Assembly (NCBI RefSeq): GCF_000143415.4
Contig: NW_003314281.1
Coordinates: 1,859,149-1,923,148, forward strand
Source: Selaginella moellendorffii
Taxonomy: Eukaryota > Streptophyta > Lycopodiopsida > Selaginellales > Selaginellaceae
Length of the DNA: 64,000 nt
Reading direction: 5' to 3'
A model generated the notes under the pieces. It had not been told where the DNA came from. It saw nothing but the letters and a program-made list of their open reading frames with translations, and searched no databases. The position numbers and the translations under genes are program-made. Shown one piece after another: positions 42,946-54,600 of this stretch. Each line of letters starts with the position of its first letter. The first letter of the stretch is position 1.

Positions 42946-44999
42946 ATGGAGGATGGCGATGGCGATGGCGCCAAGTCTCTCGGCGCTCTCGTCGTGGCGC
43001 CGGGCGCGCCATCGCCAGATTTTCTCCTCTTCGACAGCAGTGGAGAAATCCGGCTCCAGGGCGAGCGCAAGCGGCGTAGGAGGCGGCTAGGTTTCGTGAA
43101 ATCCATCGCCAGGTTCGTGTCCAGGCAGCTCAGGAACGCGAATCGCTATGTCGACCCGGTCTTGCTCGTTCCGAGCGATCGAGGAGGCTGCCGGCTCCAT
43201 TACAGCGAGATTTTCCACCGGAAATGCCTCTCTTGCAATGCTGGCCCAGGTTTGGAGTTTAATAGAGCGGCGATCTCAGTTCTTAGCCGGTGTGGCGCGG
43301 CTACGTCTTGGAATTCCGGGAATGTGAGACTTAAAAGCCAGGAGCTGGAAAAAGTGAGCAAGCTTGGAGATATTGATCGCAGCAGCAGTGATGGTGTCAG
43401 TGTTTCTACGACGATGGTTAATTCTAGCTTGCTGGACGAACTGGTCGACGACGATCAAAGTAGATTTTCCCAGCTTCAAGAGATGTCAGTTTCTTCTGCC
43501 CAGGTCCAAAGCATGCCATCTTCGACGCAAGATTTGGGCGTCAAGCTCGCCGAGAACTTAAGCTTGGCGCCTGTGCCGAACGAACCAAAGTCTACAAACG
43601 TGAAGCTCGGTGAAGAGCTGGTGGCAGAAGAGAAGCGGAAGAATGCAAGTTGCGGCAAAAATCACGCGGTTGCTGGTGCTCTTGCTGGAGTTTTTGTGAG
43701 CTTGTGCTTGCATCCTCTCGACACCGTCAAGACCGTGATCCAGTCCAAGAACACCGGGAAGCAAGCGATCTTGCCGATTGTTGCGTCCATTGTATCTACA
43801 AGGGGTACGTACTTTCGAAGTGCTCTTGCTTTTCTTCTGTGGAGATTAGTGATAATTCTTTTGTTTAGTTTTGCAGGTGTCTCTGGTTTGTACAGAGGTT
43901 TAGGAAGCAATCTCGCGTCGTCGGCCCCTATATCGGCAATCTACACGTTTACGTATGAAACCATGAAAGCGGCGTTGTTACCACGCCTTCCAGAGGTAAC
44001 GCACACAATCACTGGAAACCGTAACCATTTATAACTTCGATTGTTTTCCTATGTAGGAATACCACTCGCTCGCTCATTGCGCTGCCGGGGGCTGTGCAAG
44101 CATCGCTACGTCTCTTGTTTACACACCAAGTGAGCGTGTGAAGCAGCAAATGCAAATTGGAGCAGTGTATCGAAATAGCTGGTGGGTTTTCAGTATTCTC
44201 TGCTGCTCACGTATTAGAAACCATGGATGGTAGGCTGGCTTTTGTTGGGATTCTACAAAGAGGAGGCTTTCCGGCGCTGTATGCAGGATGGGAAGCCGTC
44301 CTCTGCCGCAATGTTCCGCAATCGGTTATCAAAGTGAGCTGCATTGCCTTGGGCTTTTGAGTTTTCCTCAACGCTTTGAAACAGTTCTTCACGTACGAAG
44401 CTTTGAAGCACCGTGTTCTTCGTGATTCTCCTCCGGACACGCATCTCACAAATTTGCAGACGGTAAGGACAAGATGTTCACATCACTTCGAGCGTGATAA
44501 CAGATTGTCTGGGTATGGAAAAATCTTCAGCTCGCGTGTGGAGGACTTGCAGGATCGACGGCAGCCTTATTTACCACACCTTTTGACGTGGTGAAGACAA
44601 GATTGCAGACACAGGTATCTTTGACTGCAAAGTTTCTTTCCTTCACGTTAACTTGGGCGATTTCTTTCTTCCAGACAATCGGATCGCAACATCAATACAG
44701 CAGCGTCTTAAATGCCTTGCAGATGATAACCAGAGACGAAGGCATTCGAAGTTTATACAGGTAAAGAGCTCGATCAAAAACTAGTAGCGACTTTGCGCGA
44801 TTGATCCTTCTTCGCTTCCAGGGGTCTCATCCCGAGGCTGGCGATCTACGTCTCGCAGGGAGCGCTGTTCTTCGCGTCCTACGAGTTTTTCAAGAGGGCT
44901 CTGGCGATGGAAGCGCGAAACTATCAAACCCCAAAGAGCATTTCTTCCGACGGCTCGGAGGCTAGCCGCCGGAGACGAGCTCTTTTGAGCGCCGCGTGA
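42946..44999 (+). CDS. Mitochondrial carrier family protein with long N-terminal extension
   Basis: Solute carrier of the six-transmembrane mitochondrial carrier family. Eight exons (42946-43804, 43877-43995, 44057-44181, 44234-44333, 44385-44462, 44531-44614, 44675-44760, 44822-44999) encode 542 residues. The three carrier signatures are HPLDTVKT (about residue 256), TPSERVKQ and TPFDVVKTR, each followed by family glycines. About 245 residues precede the first helix: a basic segment (RKRRRRRLGFVKSIARF), then a Ser-rich region. This long extension is like that of the plant S-adenosylmethionine-transporter-like carriers, which are plastid or mitochondrial. Substrate is an inference; ADP/ATP or phosphate carriers lack such extensions. 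Shares its upstream region with MTN. Confidence 0.88.
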
Positions 45000-45112
45000 T
45001 TAATTAGTGAGTTTAAGGCTAACGGAAATGATTTATAGTTAACCAGCCTGCCACGTCGTTCCCGCTGGTCCTGGAAATTTGAATCCTCGTTTTTTGTATA
45101 CGTTGAGCTCAA

Positions 45113-45153
45113 AGAAGGGGGAAGAGAAGAGGGAAGAGAAGAGGAGGGAAGAT
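45113..45153 (+). repeat. Purine-rich GAAGAGG microsatellite
   Basis: An uninterrupted purine tract made of GGGAAGAGAAGA-type units lies in the probable 5' UTR or promoter of the next gene, 40-80 bases before its start codon. Confidence 0.7.
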
Positions 45154-45192
45154 TTTTAGGGCGTGGCACGGCGGTGAGCTCCAGAGGGCCCG

Positions 45193-46269
45193 ATGGCGGA
45201 GGAGGGAGGAGCGATCGTGACAAAGGCGGCGGCGGCGGCTCTTGCTCCTCCTCCTCCTCCTCCGTGCGCTGAGGGCAAGGAGAATGTGGCTCCAGACGGC
45301 GAGAAAGGGATCATTGGAAGCCCTCTTCCCGATGGATTTCCTCGCAGGCCGCTCCAGGATATCACTCAGGTGCTCGAATCGGACAATGTAAGCGTAAGGC
45401 TAGAGTGTAGATCTTTAGGTAGGAAGGCACTGTTTCATCGACTGTTTTTGAGTGGATGTGGAGTATTTTCGATGGAACAGTGTGTTTGCCTGTGTAGATG
45501 GTCTCTTTTTTATTCTTGGTTTCTTCTTTGTAGGTGGCCTCTTTCGTTTTCTTCTTTCTTTTGGTTTTAAAAGTGGGCTGCCTTGACTCTACAGAGAACC
45601 GAGAGCATAACGATCACTTGCACTGGACAGTCCAAAACAACTCGGGCCAAGAAAGGTACAACAAAAACTACGACGACATGCAAGGTAGTGTTGGCTTTTG
45701 CTGTGCAAATCACTGCTGATCGATGTGCTCTCGTCACAGGGCAAAGAAAACAGACGTTGCAAGTCGCGAACGGGCCTCGAGCAAGGTATGATCACGATAG
45801 GCAGACATGTCTCATTCCACAGCACAGTGCTAAATCGATTTCCCTCTTGCTTTTTTAATCCTTCCAGTGGTACTTGTCACGAGCTCCAAGATGCAGCAGG
45901 CCGAAGGCGATTCTCCTACAGTGGTGAGATCTCCACAATGCCTTTGAAGCTTAGCGCTTGGCAATATCTAACTAGTGTTGGATTTCGAAACAGGAAACCT
46001 TGGACGACATAAAACAAGCGCACACGCCGTCGCAATCCACAGTTCACTCAGAGCAAACTACAAGTCGCTCCAGACACAGCGATGGCGAAAAACAAGAGGA
46101 TGCCGCAGCAGAGGGTACGCTCCAACCGGGTGCCGCGGCTCTAGGCGACGAAGGGGAAGATTCCGGTGTGGTTTTGCGGAAAAAGAAGAGGAAATCTCAG
46201 GCACAAGCACAGGCAACGGCAGCCGCGAAGCCAAAACACAACAAGAGCAGCATTCTCAAATTCAGGTGA
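45193..46269 (+). CDS. Small protein with two KEN boxes, unrecognised
   Basis: Five exons (45193-45387, 45595-45684, 45740-45785, 45868-45923, 45994-46269) join in frame to 220 residues. Residues 1-65 hold an Ala/Pro run, a KEN box (EGKENVAPDG) and an RxxL-type stretch (RRPLQDITQVL). The third exon brings a second KEN box (GKENRRCKSRTGLEQ). The middle is Thr/Lys-rich, and the end is very basic (VLRKKKRKSQAQAQ; KPKHNKSSILKFR), like a nuclear localisation signal. KEN and D-box motifs are degrons read by the anaphase-promoting complex, so a cell-cycle protein such as a cyclin-inhibitor-, shugoshin- or securin-like factor is possible. No known domain is visible; this is inference from short motifs. 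Confidence 0.65.
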
Positions 46270-47015
46270 CCAACTTGGTCCCCTTGTCTCAACTTCATCT
46301 GATTAAAAAAAAGTGCCTAAAGTGCTTAGGACTAAATCTTAGTTGAGCTTGAAACTATTAGTTGTACATCTCTTGAATCAGCATATTTGATTTAAACTTC
46401 TAGAGGTCTTGCATACAGAATCGGAGAAATAGTAGAAAAAATAACTCCTATAGAGATGCTAATGTAATGCCCACTAGCATAAAAACTATTATGCTAATAA
46501 AATGAGTATGTAATCCACTAATATTAACATTGTGCAGAAGAACACTCTTATGGCTCTAGGATTCCCAAGGAGACACCTTCCGGCTTGTATGATTGTGGGT
46601 GGGGCTCTCTTTCTCTTCGTCACCTTTTGGAATGGGTGGGGTCCTGGCCAAACATTCCATCTACAATAGAAAAAGTAGCATTTATTGTTAAATTAAAAGA
46701 GAAAATGTTCTTTGTCAAGCACAATACTGATGGAATGAATCAAATAATATTTCTGTGCTCATGCTTTGCATTTGTGTTATCTAATGAAGTGAAATATGTT
46801 TTTTCTTTACAATTTATTTTATACTTTTACAGGGCTGCATGTACCGCAAGCAACAATAGAAGTGTTGCTAAATTGTCAAAACAAATTTTAAACTCACGAT
46901 CTATATTAGAAATATACACAACAATCTTTTTCTAATGTAAAAAACAATTAAAAGGATGCTGTGTCTCTTTTGCAGCTTTTTCTTCCTCTCCTTATCTATG
47001 TGATCTTTTAAGCCA
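46270..47015. other. AT-rich intergenic region
   Basis: AT-rich compared with its neighbours. A plus-strand open frame (46585-46935) contains KLKEKMFFVKHNTDGM, faintly like FAR1/MULE transposase text, but it is too short and too AT-rich to call. Probably decayed mobile-element DNA plus the 3' flanks of the adjacent convergent genes. Confidence 0.4.
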
Positions 47016-47692
47016 CTAGCCAACAATTGATAGATCTACTGGTGTGTCGCATTTTTCCACCACTTTTTCTTTGTTACAGATCATAAGAGCCTTGATCTTC
47101 TTGATAGCAATTGAAGGCATCCACAAACTGATCTCTTCAGGATCATACATCGATACAAGTGATATGGACTTGTTCCAGTAGAAATCTACGTAGCCAGATC
47201 AAAAAAGAGAGAAACAAACAAGTAGAAATTGACAAGAAAAGGCGATAAAAAGGTTAAAGAAAAGGCAAACAACTCTTTCTACCTTGTGTGACCAGTCCAC
47301 AGGTACCTTCCCTTCTTCCAGCACACGACGATCCTCTTGTGGCACAGAAGCTGATCGATGGGAACGTAAACAGGGGAAGTTTCCAAGTTGATCATGTTCA
47401 AGTAGTGGTGATACCGGTGGTGGTCGTGGTGGCGATCGGGGATCTCCTCCTCCTCCTCCTCGCCATAGACCATGACGAGCGCGGCGTTGTGGCGGCTCGC
47501 ATCGTCCAGCTCCAGCCGGATCACTGCCGTCGACCACGGCTCGATTTGGTACCGCATCTCTTGCCTCCAAATGCCCCTTCCTTCCTTGAGCAGCAGCGTT
47601 CGATCGGTTTGATTCTCGATCATGGTTAGAACGTAGCCGGAATTGGGACTGGAGGAGCTCCCGCTGCCACTGTTGCTACTGCTGCTTGCCAT
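47016..47692 (-). CDS. Unrecognised 189-residue protein with acidic/His-rich segment
   Basis: Best model: exon 1 47692-47293 and exon 2 47185-47016, joined through a GTCACA donor to give 189 residues. If the intron is not used, the first exon alone runs to a stop at 47279 (137 residues). The N-terminus is Ser-rich (MASSSSNSGSGSSSSPNSG), then comes an ordered beta-like region (GYVLTMIENQTDRTLLLKEG; RYQIEPWSTAVIRLELDD). A remarkable EEEEEEIPDRHHDHHRYHH segment could bind metal. Exon 2 adds WNKSISLVSMYDPEEISLW and ends in SIVG. No signal peptide. I do not recognise the family; the beta-rich part could be a lectin-like or pore-forming-type sandwich, but that is speculation. Confidence 0.6.
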
Positions 47693-49348
47693 TTCTCTAT
47701 GCTCTTCGTGAATTGATATCTATGTATCGCGAGCACGCTAGGTACTATAAGGTAGAGTGTAGTATCTTAAGAACTTATCTACAACTCATGGAAATTCACA
47801 CACATACACTGAGGAGATTCTCGGATTCTTGGATCATCAAGCTCAAGCTGTGAGTTGCTAGAGAGAAATGTGTGCGTTTTCCAGAATAACTCTGGATCTT
47901 CAATGTATGTTCCTCTTTAAATTGTTTCAAGCAAAGCAGAGAGGAAGAGAACCAACAAAAGGGACAAAAATAAGAGGAAAATGGAGAAGCAAGGGAATGT
48001 TGTCACAATGAGGTAATGCCCTTGTGTACATATTGTGTGTATTTATATGTGGAAATAGTTACCACCACGTAAATCGTTCTTTTACCATGCAGGCGGCAGC
48101 CGCATGGTAGAAACAAAAAATAAAACCAGACCTTGTATTTCAAGTGGACAGAGTGAAAACACATCCCCCGGGGTAAAAAAATCTCCCTCAATTATTCAAG
48201 CCAAGTCATTAATTATTATTAATTAATTTAGATTAGTTTTGATCTGTTGTGTTCTTTCTCTCCACATATGATGGAAGGGAGAGTCTTTATCTTGGCCAGC
48301 ATGGCATCTAGCTGTTTGTCCCAACCAGTGCCAATTTATGCCAGGCTTGTGGGGAGGAAAAGGGGAGAACCAATTTGGTTCTCCCTTGATGCAGGGAGTC
48401 CTTGTAAGCTCAAATCAAACCAAATATCTTGACATCTTCTCGCAAACAAGGACACACCATCACAGAAAAGCTAAAGGACCAAATGCATGAATTTCTACAA
48501 AGTCCAAACTGTGGGTGTTTGGGTGGTGCAAGCGAGCGCCCAGCGTGTATATTATTGTTTCTAGCCGGAATGGCGTGCAACACAAGAGACGAAGGCAACC
48601 AATTCAAAGAGTTTGGTGGCCAGGACACAAAAGACTCGCCCCCGTACTTTTTTTCGACGTATATAAATACGTGAGGCTCCCAGTTGATGAGATAGACCCC
48701 CTGGATGCTGCCAATCATGATGCACGACGTAAGATTCCCCGTAGTTATCAAATATCAATGGGATTAGCGCCAAAGTATATAAACTTTTTTACGAGCACAC
48801 TAATCTCTAATAAATCTCTTTGGAGTCGTTATTCTATTTTATCTGATTATTTCTGCTGTTTTTCTTCCCCGCATTCATTGACTTGTTGCTCCCGGAAGCC
48901 AGTGGAGTGAATGAAAACAGTGTGATTCACCGAGCAAAGTTTACACGCAAACAGGACAGTTTGTTGACCTTGAAATTTCAAGGAGGGAAAGGGACAAGGT
49001 AAATAGATAAGTGATTTTGGATAAACAGAGAAAAAAGGAGAGAAAAGAAAGCACCACTACAAAAAATAATGGGTCCACAGCAGCATATTTTCTGGATTTT
49101 AAAGTTTTACCTTTGAATTTTCAAGTCAAGAGATGGCAGAGCTCAGAGGTTCTTTTTGTTTTGCTTTCGTTGAGCTAAAAAGAATCGTTTGCTTCTCATT
49201 CACTCGTTTGGCATTATTAAACTGAATACGAATCTAAGCCCAGCCAGCAGAGAGTTTATAATTCATCTTCATCACAGGGTGTTAGATCCAGTTTCAAGGT
49301 GATTTTACCATTGTAATCTTGTGGAATTATCAAATTCCTTTTCCACTC
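47693..49348. other. Intergenic, 1.66 kb, no gene seen
   Basis: I find no exon chain and no recognisable similarity. It contains an ATTAATTATTATTAATTAATTT tract near 48208 and several poly-purine stretches. The left part is the promoter of the minus-strand gene ending at 47692. Confidence 0.5.
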
Positions 49349-49818
49349 TCATAGTGAGTCGCTAGAGAGGCGCGATGGTACGAACTCTACATTTGCAGGA
49401 CGCAGGAATTGAGGTGGTGGAAGCTTACTTGATGGATCGAAGCTGTTGAAGCATTCCTCCCTCACGCCACCTGAGAGAAAAAAGAGAGAAACACGTTTAG
49501 TTTCATCATGCGCATACATACATACATCCACGTCTTTGTAGCCGCCCCGAGACTAGCGTTACGTCACATGGAGGTTGCTTTGTCTGGCTGCGACTGGCAA
49601 AGATTCAAGCGTTACCTCCGTATTCGCGATCCCCAAGAAGAACTTGCTCATAGTCTTCCCTCGAGGAACGATCCATCGATCCATCGACTTGCTCGACGGA
49701 GAGCGAGAGCGCAGCGCACAGAACAGCAAGAACCTGAGGTGAGGCAACGGTAGTAGTAATTGCTCTCTACGAAAAGGAGCAAAAAGCGTAAAAGAACCGC
49801 GTACCTTCGTACTAGCAT
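49349..49818 (-). CDS. Candidate secreted peptide, antisense to the GT47 start
   Basis: Three exons on the minus strand (49818-49813, 49733-49616, 49470-49349) give 81 residues. The six-base first exon (ATG CTA) joins exon 2 to make MLVLAVLCAALSLSVEQVDG, a textbook signal peptide. The mature part is acidic then Pro/Phe-containing (EECFNSFDPSSKLPPPQFL). The intron before exon 3 has a strong polypyrimidine tract on the minus strand, which favours transcription in this direction. The start codon overlaps the plus-strand ATG of the GT47 gene within one CATG palindrome, which is suspicious. A six-base exon is hard to prove, so the 5' end is uncertain; the alternative is that this is only untranslated leader of the plus-strand gene. 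Confidence 0.35.
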
Positions 49819-51223
49819 GGCGAACAAGCCAGTTCCATTGCTACCAGCAGCTGTGATGACGACGCTCCTGGCAGTAGCCGGAATAGCTTGGACGCTTCTC
49901 AGCAGCCAACGCTTGCCATCCGCTTACAACTATTTCAAGTCCTTGTCTCCAGCTGTGCCTGCTGCTACCTTTGCAACCTTTCCTGCAGGCCTGTGCAATT
50001 GCTCCGTAGACTTTGGCGCCATCGGCACGCTTTCGAAGCCTCACGTCGAGTGCCAGTGCTCTGGAGCCAACTCCACCGCCCCCGACCCCATCGAGACAAA
50101 GGTTGTCCATGCTGAAGTGGAGAAGCCGTGTCCAAAACAACCCACCGTTGTCAAGTACGAGCCGTGGTGGGCCGAAGGCAAGACTTGGCACTATCCGGCA
50201 AAGTTCCCCAGGTGCTCCATGGACGCCTGCTTCAACTTCTCGCGCTGCTCCAACATGGACAACTTGATGGTCTTCACGTACGAGGACCACAACGCCCCTG
50301 TCCGCTACTTCACCAAGCTCAACGAGACCAGGTGGCATACCAAGGATCCGGAGAAGGCCTGCATCTTCATGGTCTTTCTGGACACTTCAAGTCCATGGCA
50401 GAAGCAGCCCCGGGACCTCCCACACTGGAACAACGGCCTCAACCATGCGCTCGTGACTTTTGCTGACAAGTGGAGCCAGAGGGCGGTTGCCGAGGAGTCC
50501 ATTGGCCTGGCGTCGTTGATCGTTTCGGAAGCTCACGAGACCATCTTCCGACCTGGCTTTGACATCAGCATCCCGCTTCCGCCTTTCTACCACTTCCATG
50601 AGTTCCAGAACCTGAAGCCGTTTGAGAGGAAGTACTTCCTCACCTTCAAAGGACTCAGGTATATCGGCAGAGGAGAGGGCCTCCTTCGCAGCTTTGACAG
50701 CTTCCGAAACCTTCACAACGGTGCTGACATCGTCGTTGTAACTTCGTGCAAACACTTTGTCAACGATCTCAAGCGGAAGGAGAACAGTTCCCTGGGAGTC
50801 CACTGCGACGAGGATGAGAACCTGTACTCTCAGTACTCTTCCTTCTCGGATCTCATGAATACGACCTTTGGCCTCGTCCCTGCTGGTGTCCAACCAAACT
50901 CCTACAGATTTGGAGAGGTCCTCAGTGCCGGTGCAATACCAATCTTGATCGTCGACAACTACGTAAAACCGTTCAGTAATCTAGCCACCTGGTATCAGTG
51001 CCTGCTGCAATTCCCTTCCACCGAAATCCACCTCATTGTTGCAGCTCTGAGAGCCATGTCCACGGCTCACGTTGAGAAACGACAGCACGCGTGCTCGAAG
51101 ATATATAGTAGGCACTTCCAGAGCGACTTGACCCTTCTAGAGAGTACCATCGCTGCTTTAGAAGAAAGATTTCTGGGTGCATTTCCAGCTTTCTCATCCC
51201 ATTTGTCAGACCTGAACCTGTAA
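49817..51223 (+). CDS. Exostosin-type glycosyltransferase (GT47, EXT1-like)
   Basis: Intronless gene for a 468-residue type II Golgi membrane protein. A transmembrane anchor lies at about residues 10-30 (LLPAAVMTTLLAVAGIAWTLL), followed by a stem and a full exostosin domain. It reads like animal EXT1 more than like ordinary plant GT47 proteins: CSMDACFNFSRC, FRPGFDISIPLPPF, RKYFLTFKGLRYIG, HNGADIVVVTSCKH, TTFGLVPAGVQPNSYRFGEVLSAGAIPILI. In animals EXT1 makes heparan sulfate; plants do not, so the product here would be another wall or glycoprotein glycan. The GT64 half of EXT proteins is absent. First in-frame ATG used; the frame is open without ATG a little further upstream. Confidence 0.9.
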   Translation: MANKPVPLLPAAVMTTLLAVAGIAWTLLSSQRLPSAYNYFKSLSPAVPAATFATFPAGLCNCSVDFGAIGTLSKPHVECQCSGANSTAPDPIETKVVHAEVEKPCPKQPTVVKYEPWWAEGKTWHYPAKFPRCSMDACFNFSRCSNMDNLMVFTYEDHNAPVRYFTKLNETRWHTKDPEKACIFMVFLDTSSPWQKQPRDLPHWNNGLNHALVTFADKWSQRAVAEESIGLASLIVSEAHETIFRPGFDISIPLPPFYHFHEFQNLKPFERKYFLTFKGLRYIGRGEGLLRSFDSFRNLHNGADIVVVTSCKHFVNDLKRKENSSLGVHCDEDENLYSQYSSFSDLMNTTFGLVPAGVQPNSYRFGEVLSAGAIPILIVDNYVKPFSNLATWYQCLLQFPSTEIHLIVAALRAMSTAHVEKRQHACSKIYSRHFQSDLTLLESTIAALEERFLGAFPAFSSHLSDLNL

Positions 51224-51680
51224 GTTCAAAGGAAATTTTGAAGCAAAAGAAAATAATAACCATGCACTGCTTACACATATGAAGACCGGATGGCTCACTA
51301 GACTTTCATAGCCTGGAAGAAACTAGCCATAAGTTTCGCAGACGAAAAACTAAAAATTCAAATAAAGAAGAAGAAGAAAACCACTGCTCACCGTTTGTCT
51401 TCGATAATCATACATACTATAGCTAGACATGGACGAGAACAGAACAAAAGCAGTATACATATATTTGCATGATACGAGAACAACGCGGTTTGCAGCTTAA
51501 AAGTCTGTTTCATAGGCTTCAAAGCTGCTCCCTACATTTTGCATGCTGCTCCACCAAAGAATTATGCTACAACAGACCTTGGTGTCGTATTTGCGCACTT
51601 ACGGTTAACCCCGCTTTGACGAATGAAGTTCCTGCGTCAAAGCTGCAATGAATATAACTGAAACAAGTGTAGCATCTACC
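51224..51680. other. Intergenic between convergent GT47 and AMBRA1-like genes
   Basis: 3' flanks of two convergent genes. No coding feature seen. Confidence 0.6.
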
Positions 51681-54600
51681 TTAATCTCCATCGCCAGGCA
51701 CCATTCCAAAAGTCAAGGGATCAGATGTTTCTGCCTGTTAAGATAGAGATGATTTGAGTAACATGTAATAAGAGTAAGGCTCACCTCCAGAAGCTGATCC
51801 TCCAGCCCATGTTGTCTGGACGAGCCAAAAGAATTTGTGATCCAGTCCCTACGGATGATTCGGAGCTTGCCTTCCTGTTATTTGTGCATTAGGCCGAGTC
51901 ATCCATCTCAAGGAAAGTTGCCGAACCTTTGTGCCGTAAACAAGCCCTCCGCCAACTCGAGGATGAAAGCACGCTACATTAACTTCATCTTCAGCACTTG
52001 GGAGAACTCGCACTAGTTTCAAATCTGATATTCTATAAATCTGAGAAACAAAAGGAAAATTTCAATGGAGTCCAAAAAACAGAGAGCGCAAACCTCGAGT
52101 ATTGTATATACAGGAATCGTAGTTGTTCCATCCAACACGATGCTCCTCAAGAGTGAGCCGTGACGTCGACCATAGGCCAAAAGTATATGACCAGATGTGG
52201 GAGAGAACTGCAATAAGAATTCATGTTATGAAAATAAAAAAGAGAGGAACAAAAAGAAAGAAGAGCGTTTAATGGGGAAGAAAAGAACCTGTATTGAAGT
52301 TAAGCAGTGTGCTGCACGGACAGCCTTAGAAGCGAGTACTTCTCCAAACCTGTAAAGAGCAATTAGGAAACAAACTCCTTCAAGATTCACTTACGTGGCC
52401 TCTTCCAAAGAGTAGATCCGCAGCTCGTATATAACTTGCTGAGTAGAAATTGGATGTTGTGTAGGAGACTGCACTGAAAATCCAGGGCCACCAGGACCAT
52501 TTGTTCGACCCTGCGCAGGCTCGGCTTCCGGTGGTAACACACAAGCAACACAAGCGGCGAGAAAACGGCCGCATGGTGAGAAATGTGTACCCATCTCACT
52601 ACGTAGACAATAGAAAGGTTAGTCCACAAAAACAGAACGGGAAAAAAGCGAAAACACAGAAAGTGAAAGAAGAAAAACCAAAAAACGAACCTGCATAATA
52701 CCGCATGAGGAATGGTCAATTTACACGTCTCCGGATCAAGAAGCGCACTGGGTTGCTTGATGTCGTGCGGCCAAAGCTTCAACTTTACTGTACAAGGAAG
52801 CTCTGCTGCTGTTGCTGCGGTGACGGCAGCTTCAGCAACACCGAAACCAGTAAACTGAGGTCTGCTAACTCCCTGAGCACGATGTTGCGTCCGTCCTTCA
52901 GCTGCATTCCGGCCACCTCTCCGCGTACCAGATGGTTCGGGCGGTTGAGGTTGATGTTGCGGTTCACCTTCGTTTTCCGGCTGGTCATAACGTACCCAGC
53001 CTTGAAGAAACGGGTCCAGCACCACAGGTTCGGTCACATGAAGAAAGCGTGGCAAGTGTGTTTGTCCGGTCATTGAATATGCCTGAATGTTTGGGAACAA
53101 TCCAATCGGCCAGATTCCCGAGCCAGTGCCAACTTCCACCGCTTCTTCCTGTCTTCTAGCTACCGGAACCAATGGCACTCGCAAAGCACTAGCGCCACCA
53201 AAAGAAATGTTCTCCACCTGGCCAGTTGCTGCTTCAGGAAGTACGAGAGGATCCCAGGGGCCGCCAACAACCGTAGGACTCACCCTGCCTGTCTCCGAAA
53301 CTAAACCTGGAGTTTCCACTGGATCCATGCCATCTGAAGGTGGTGGTACCGCAGCATTCGATGGTCTGGGAGAAATATCCATTGGAGCAGTCGTGGTTAG
53401 AGACTCCCGTTGCACTTGGGCATCGCCAGTCCATATCCAGTTTTGAGGGGCAGCACCACCAGGATGCGAATAATGTAGTTCCGTATAAGGATACACTTGG
53501 TACTCCCTCGATGTGGCGACGGACATAGGACAGTCTGGTGAATCCAGATCATTCACCTAGAAAGAAAAACCGTAAGACGCGTTTTTAAGAGGAGAAAGAA
53601 AGTATCACCTCCGCAGTTAGTACAAGGGGCGCTGCTAGCGGGTGAAAATGTACTGCACGAAGCGATCGACGTGTGCGAAGAACGATATTTGGACATGCTG
53701 CATCACCTTCTTTCGTATATTGCCAAATGTAAAGCTAAATATCGAAACATTAGAATGGTATGCTAAAGAAATTAGAAGGTAGAACCTTATGTCCGGAAGC
53801 AACTGCGAGTAAATCCCCTCGTGCGTGAAATGCTAGAGACGCAATAGGCCGGTCTGAAAGGAAAAAACCAGCTATTAGAAACAAAACTTCCATGCGAATG
53901 CTTACAAAAATCCCGAGATGCAACACATTCTGCAGTGTTAGCGTTCCAAAGACGAACTTCATAGTCCAAACTACCGCTTGCTAGCACTTCAGGGCTGCTA
54001 GGATGAAAACGGACCTGCATGTAAGTAGGTAGAAAAGATCCATGCTATGGAAAAGAACGTCCATAACATACCACCCACGGCGTTCTTCGGTGTCCGCTCA
54101 ACACTTTAAGGCATTGGCCGCTTTGACAGCATATAATTTTCACGGTATGATCGCCACTGCAAGAGTGTTGTCAAGACAAAGAAGTCGACAAAGAGATTTA
54201 CTCACTGTGTTGATGCTAAAGTCAATCCATCCGGACTGAAGGCTGCAGCAATAGTTGACCTTGGTGCCGGCACCAAAGAACAATACTTCGCAATAGAGTG
54301 CTTGAACGACTCAGCTTCCAGCCTAAGAGCAAATCTCAGGAATTCAGTAAGTTGTTTGTAGCAAAGTCATCAACTCACCAGTTAACTAGAGCATGTTTGG
54401 CGTTTGTAGTTTCGCGAGAATGCCCATGGCATTTACTGGAAGATGCAGCTGTATCCCTCCACAACCTTTTCGAAGGTCTTCTTACGCTTGGCGAAATCTG
54501 TCTCCAATCAAGCATACGCAAAACATTGTCCGCTCTAAGTAGAGAGAAAGAACACTGTTAGAAACAAATAAACATAAGAAATTCTTACAAGTTCTTTGAC

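Noticed and set aside
45595-45684. Thr/Lys-rich exon as an independent peptide
   Set aside because: Phase and splice sites fit the five-exon KEN-box gene; a separate ORF is not needed.
46585-46935. 116-residue AT-rich ORF with faint FAR1/MULE resemblance
   Set aside because: The similarity is only a few residues, the composition is that of AT-rich noise, and no second transposase motif is nearby.
50387-50893. Minus-strand 168-residue open frame
   Set aside because: Antisense shadow inside the GT47 gene.
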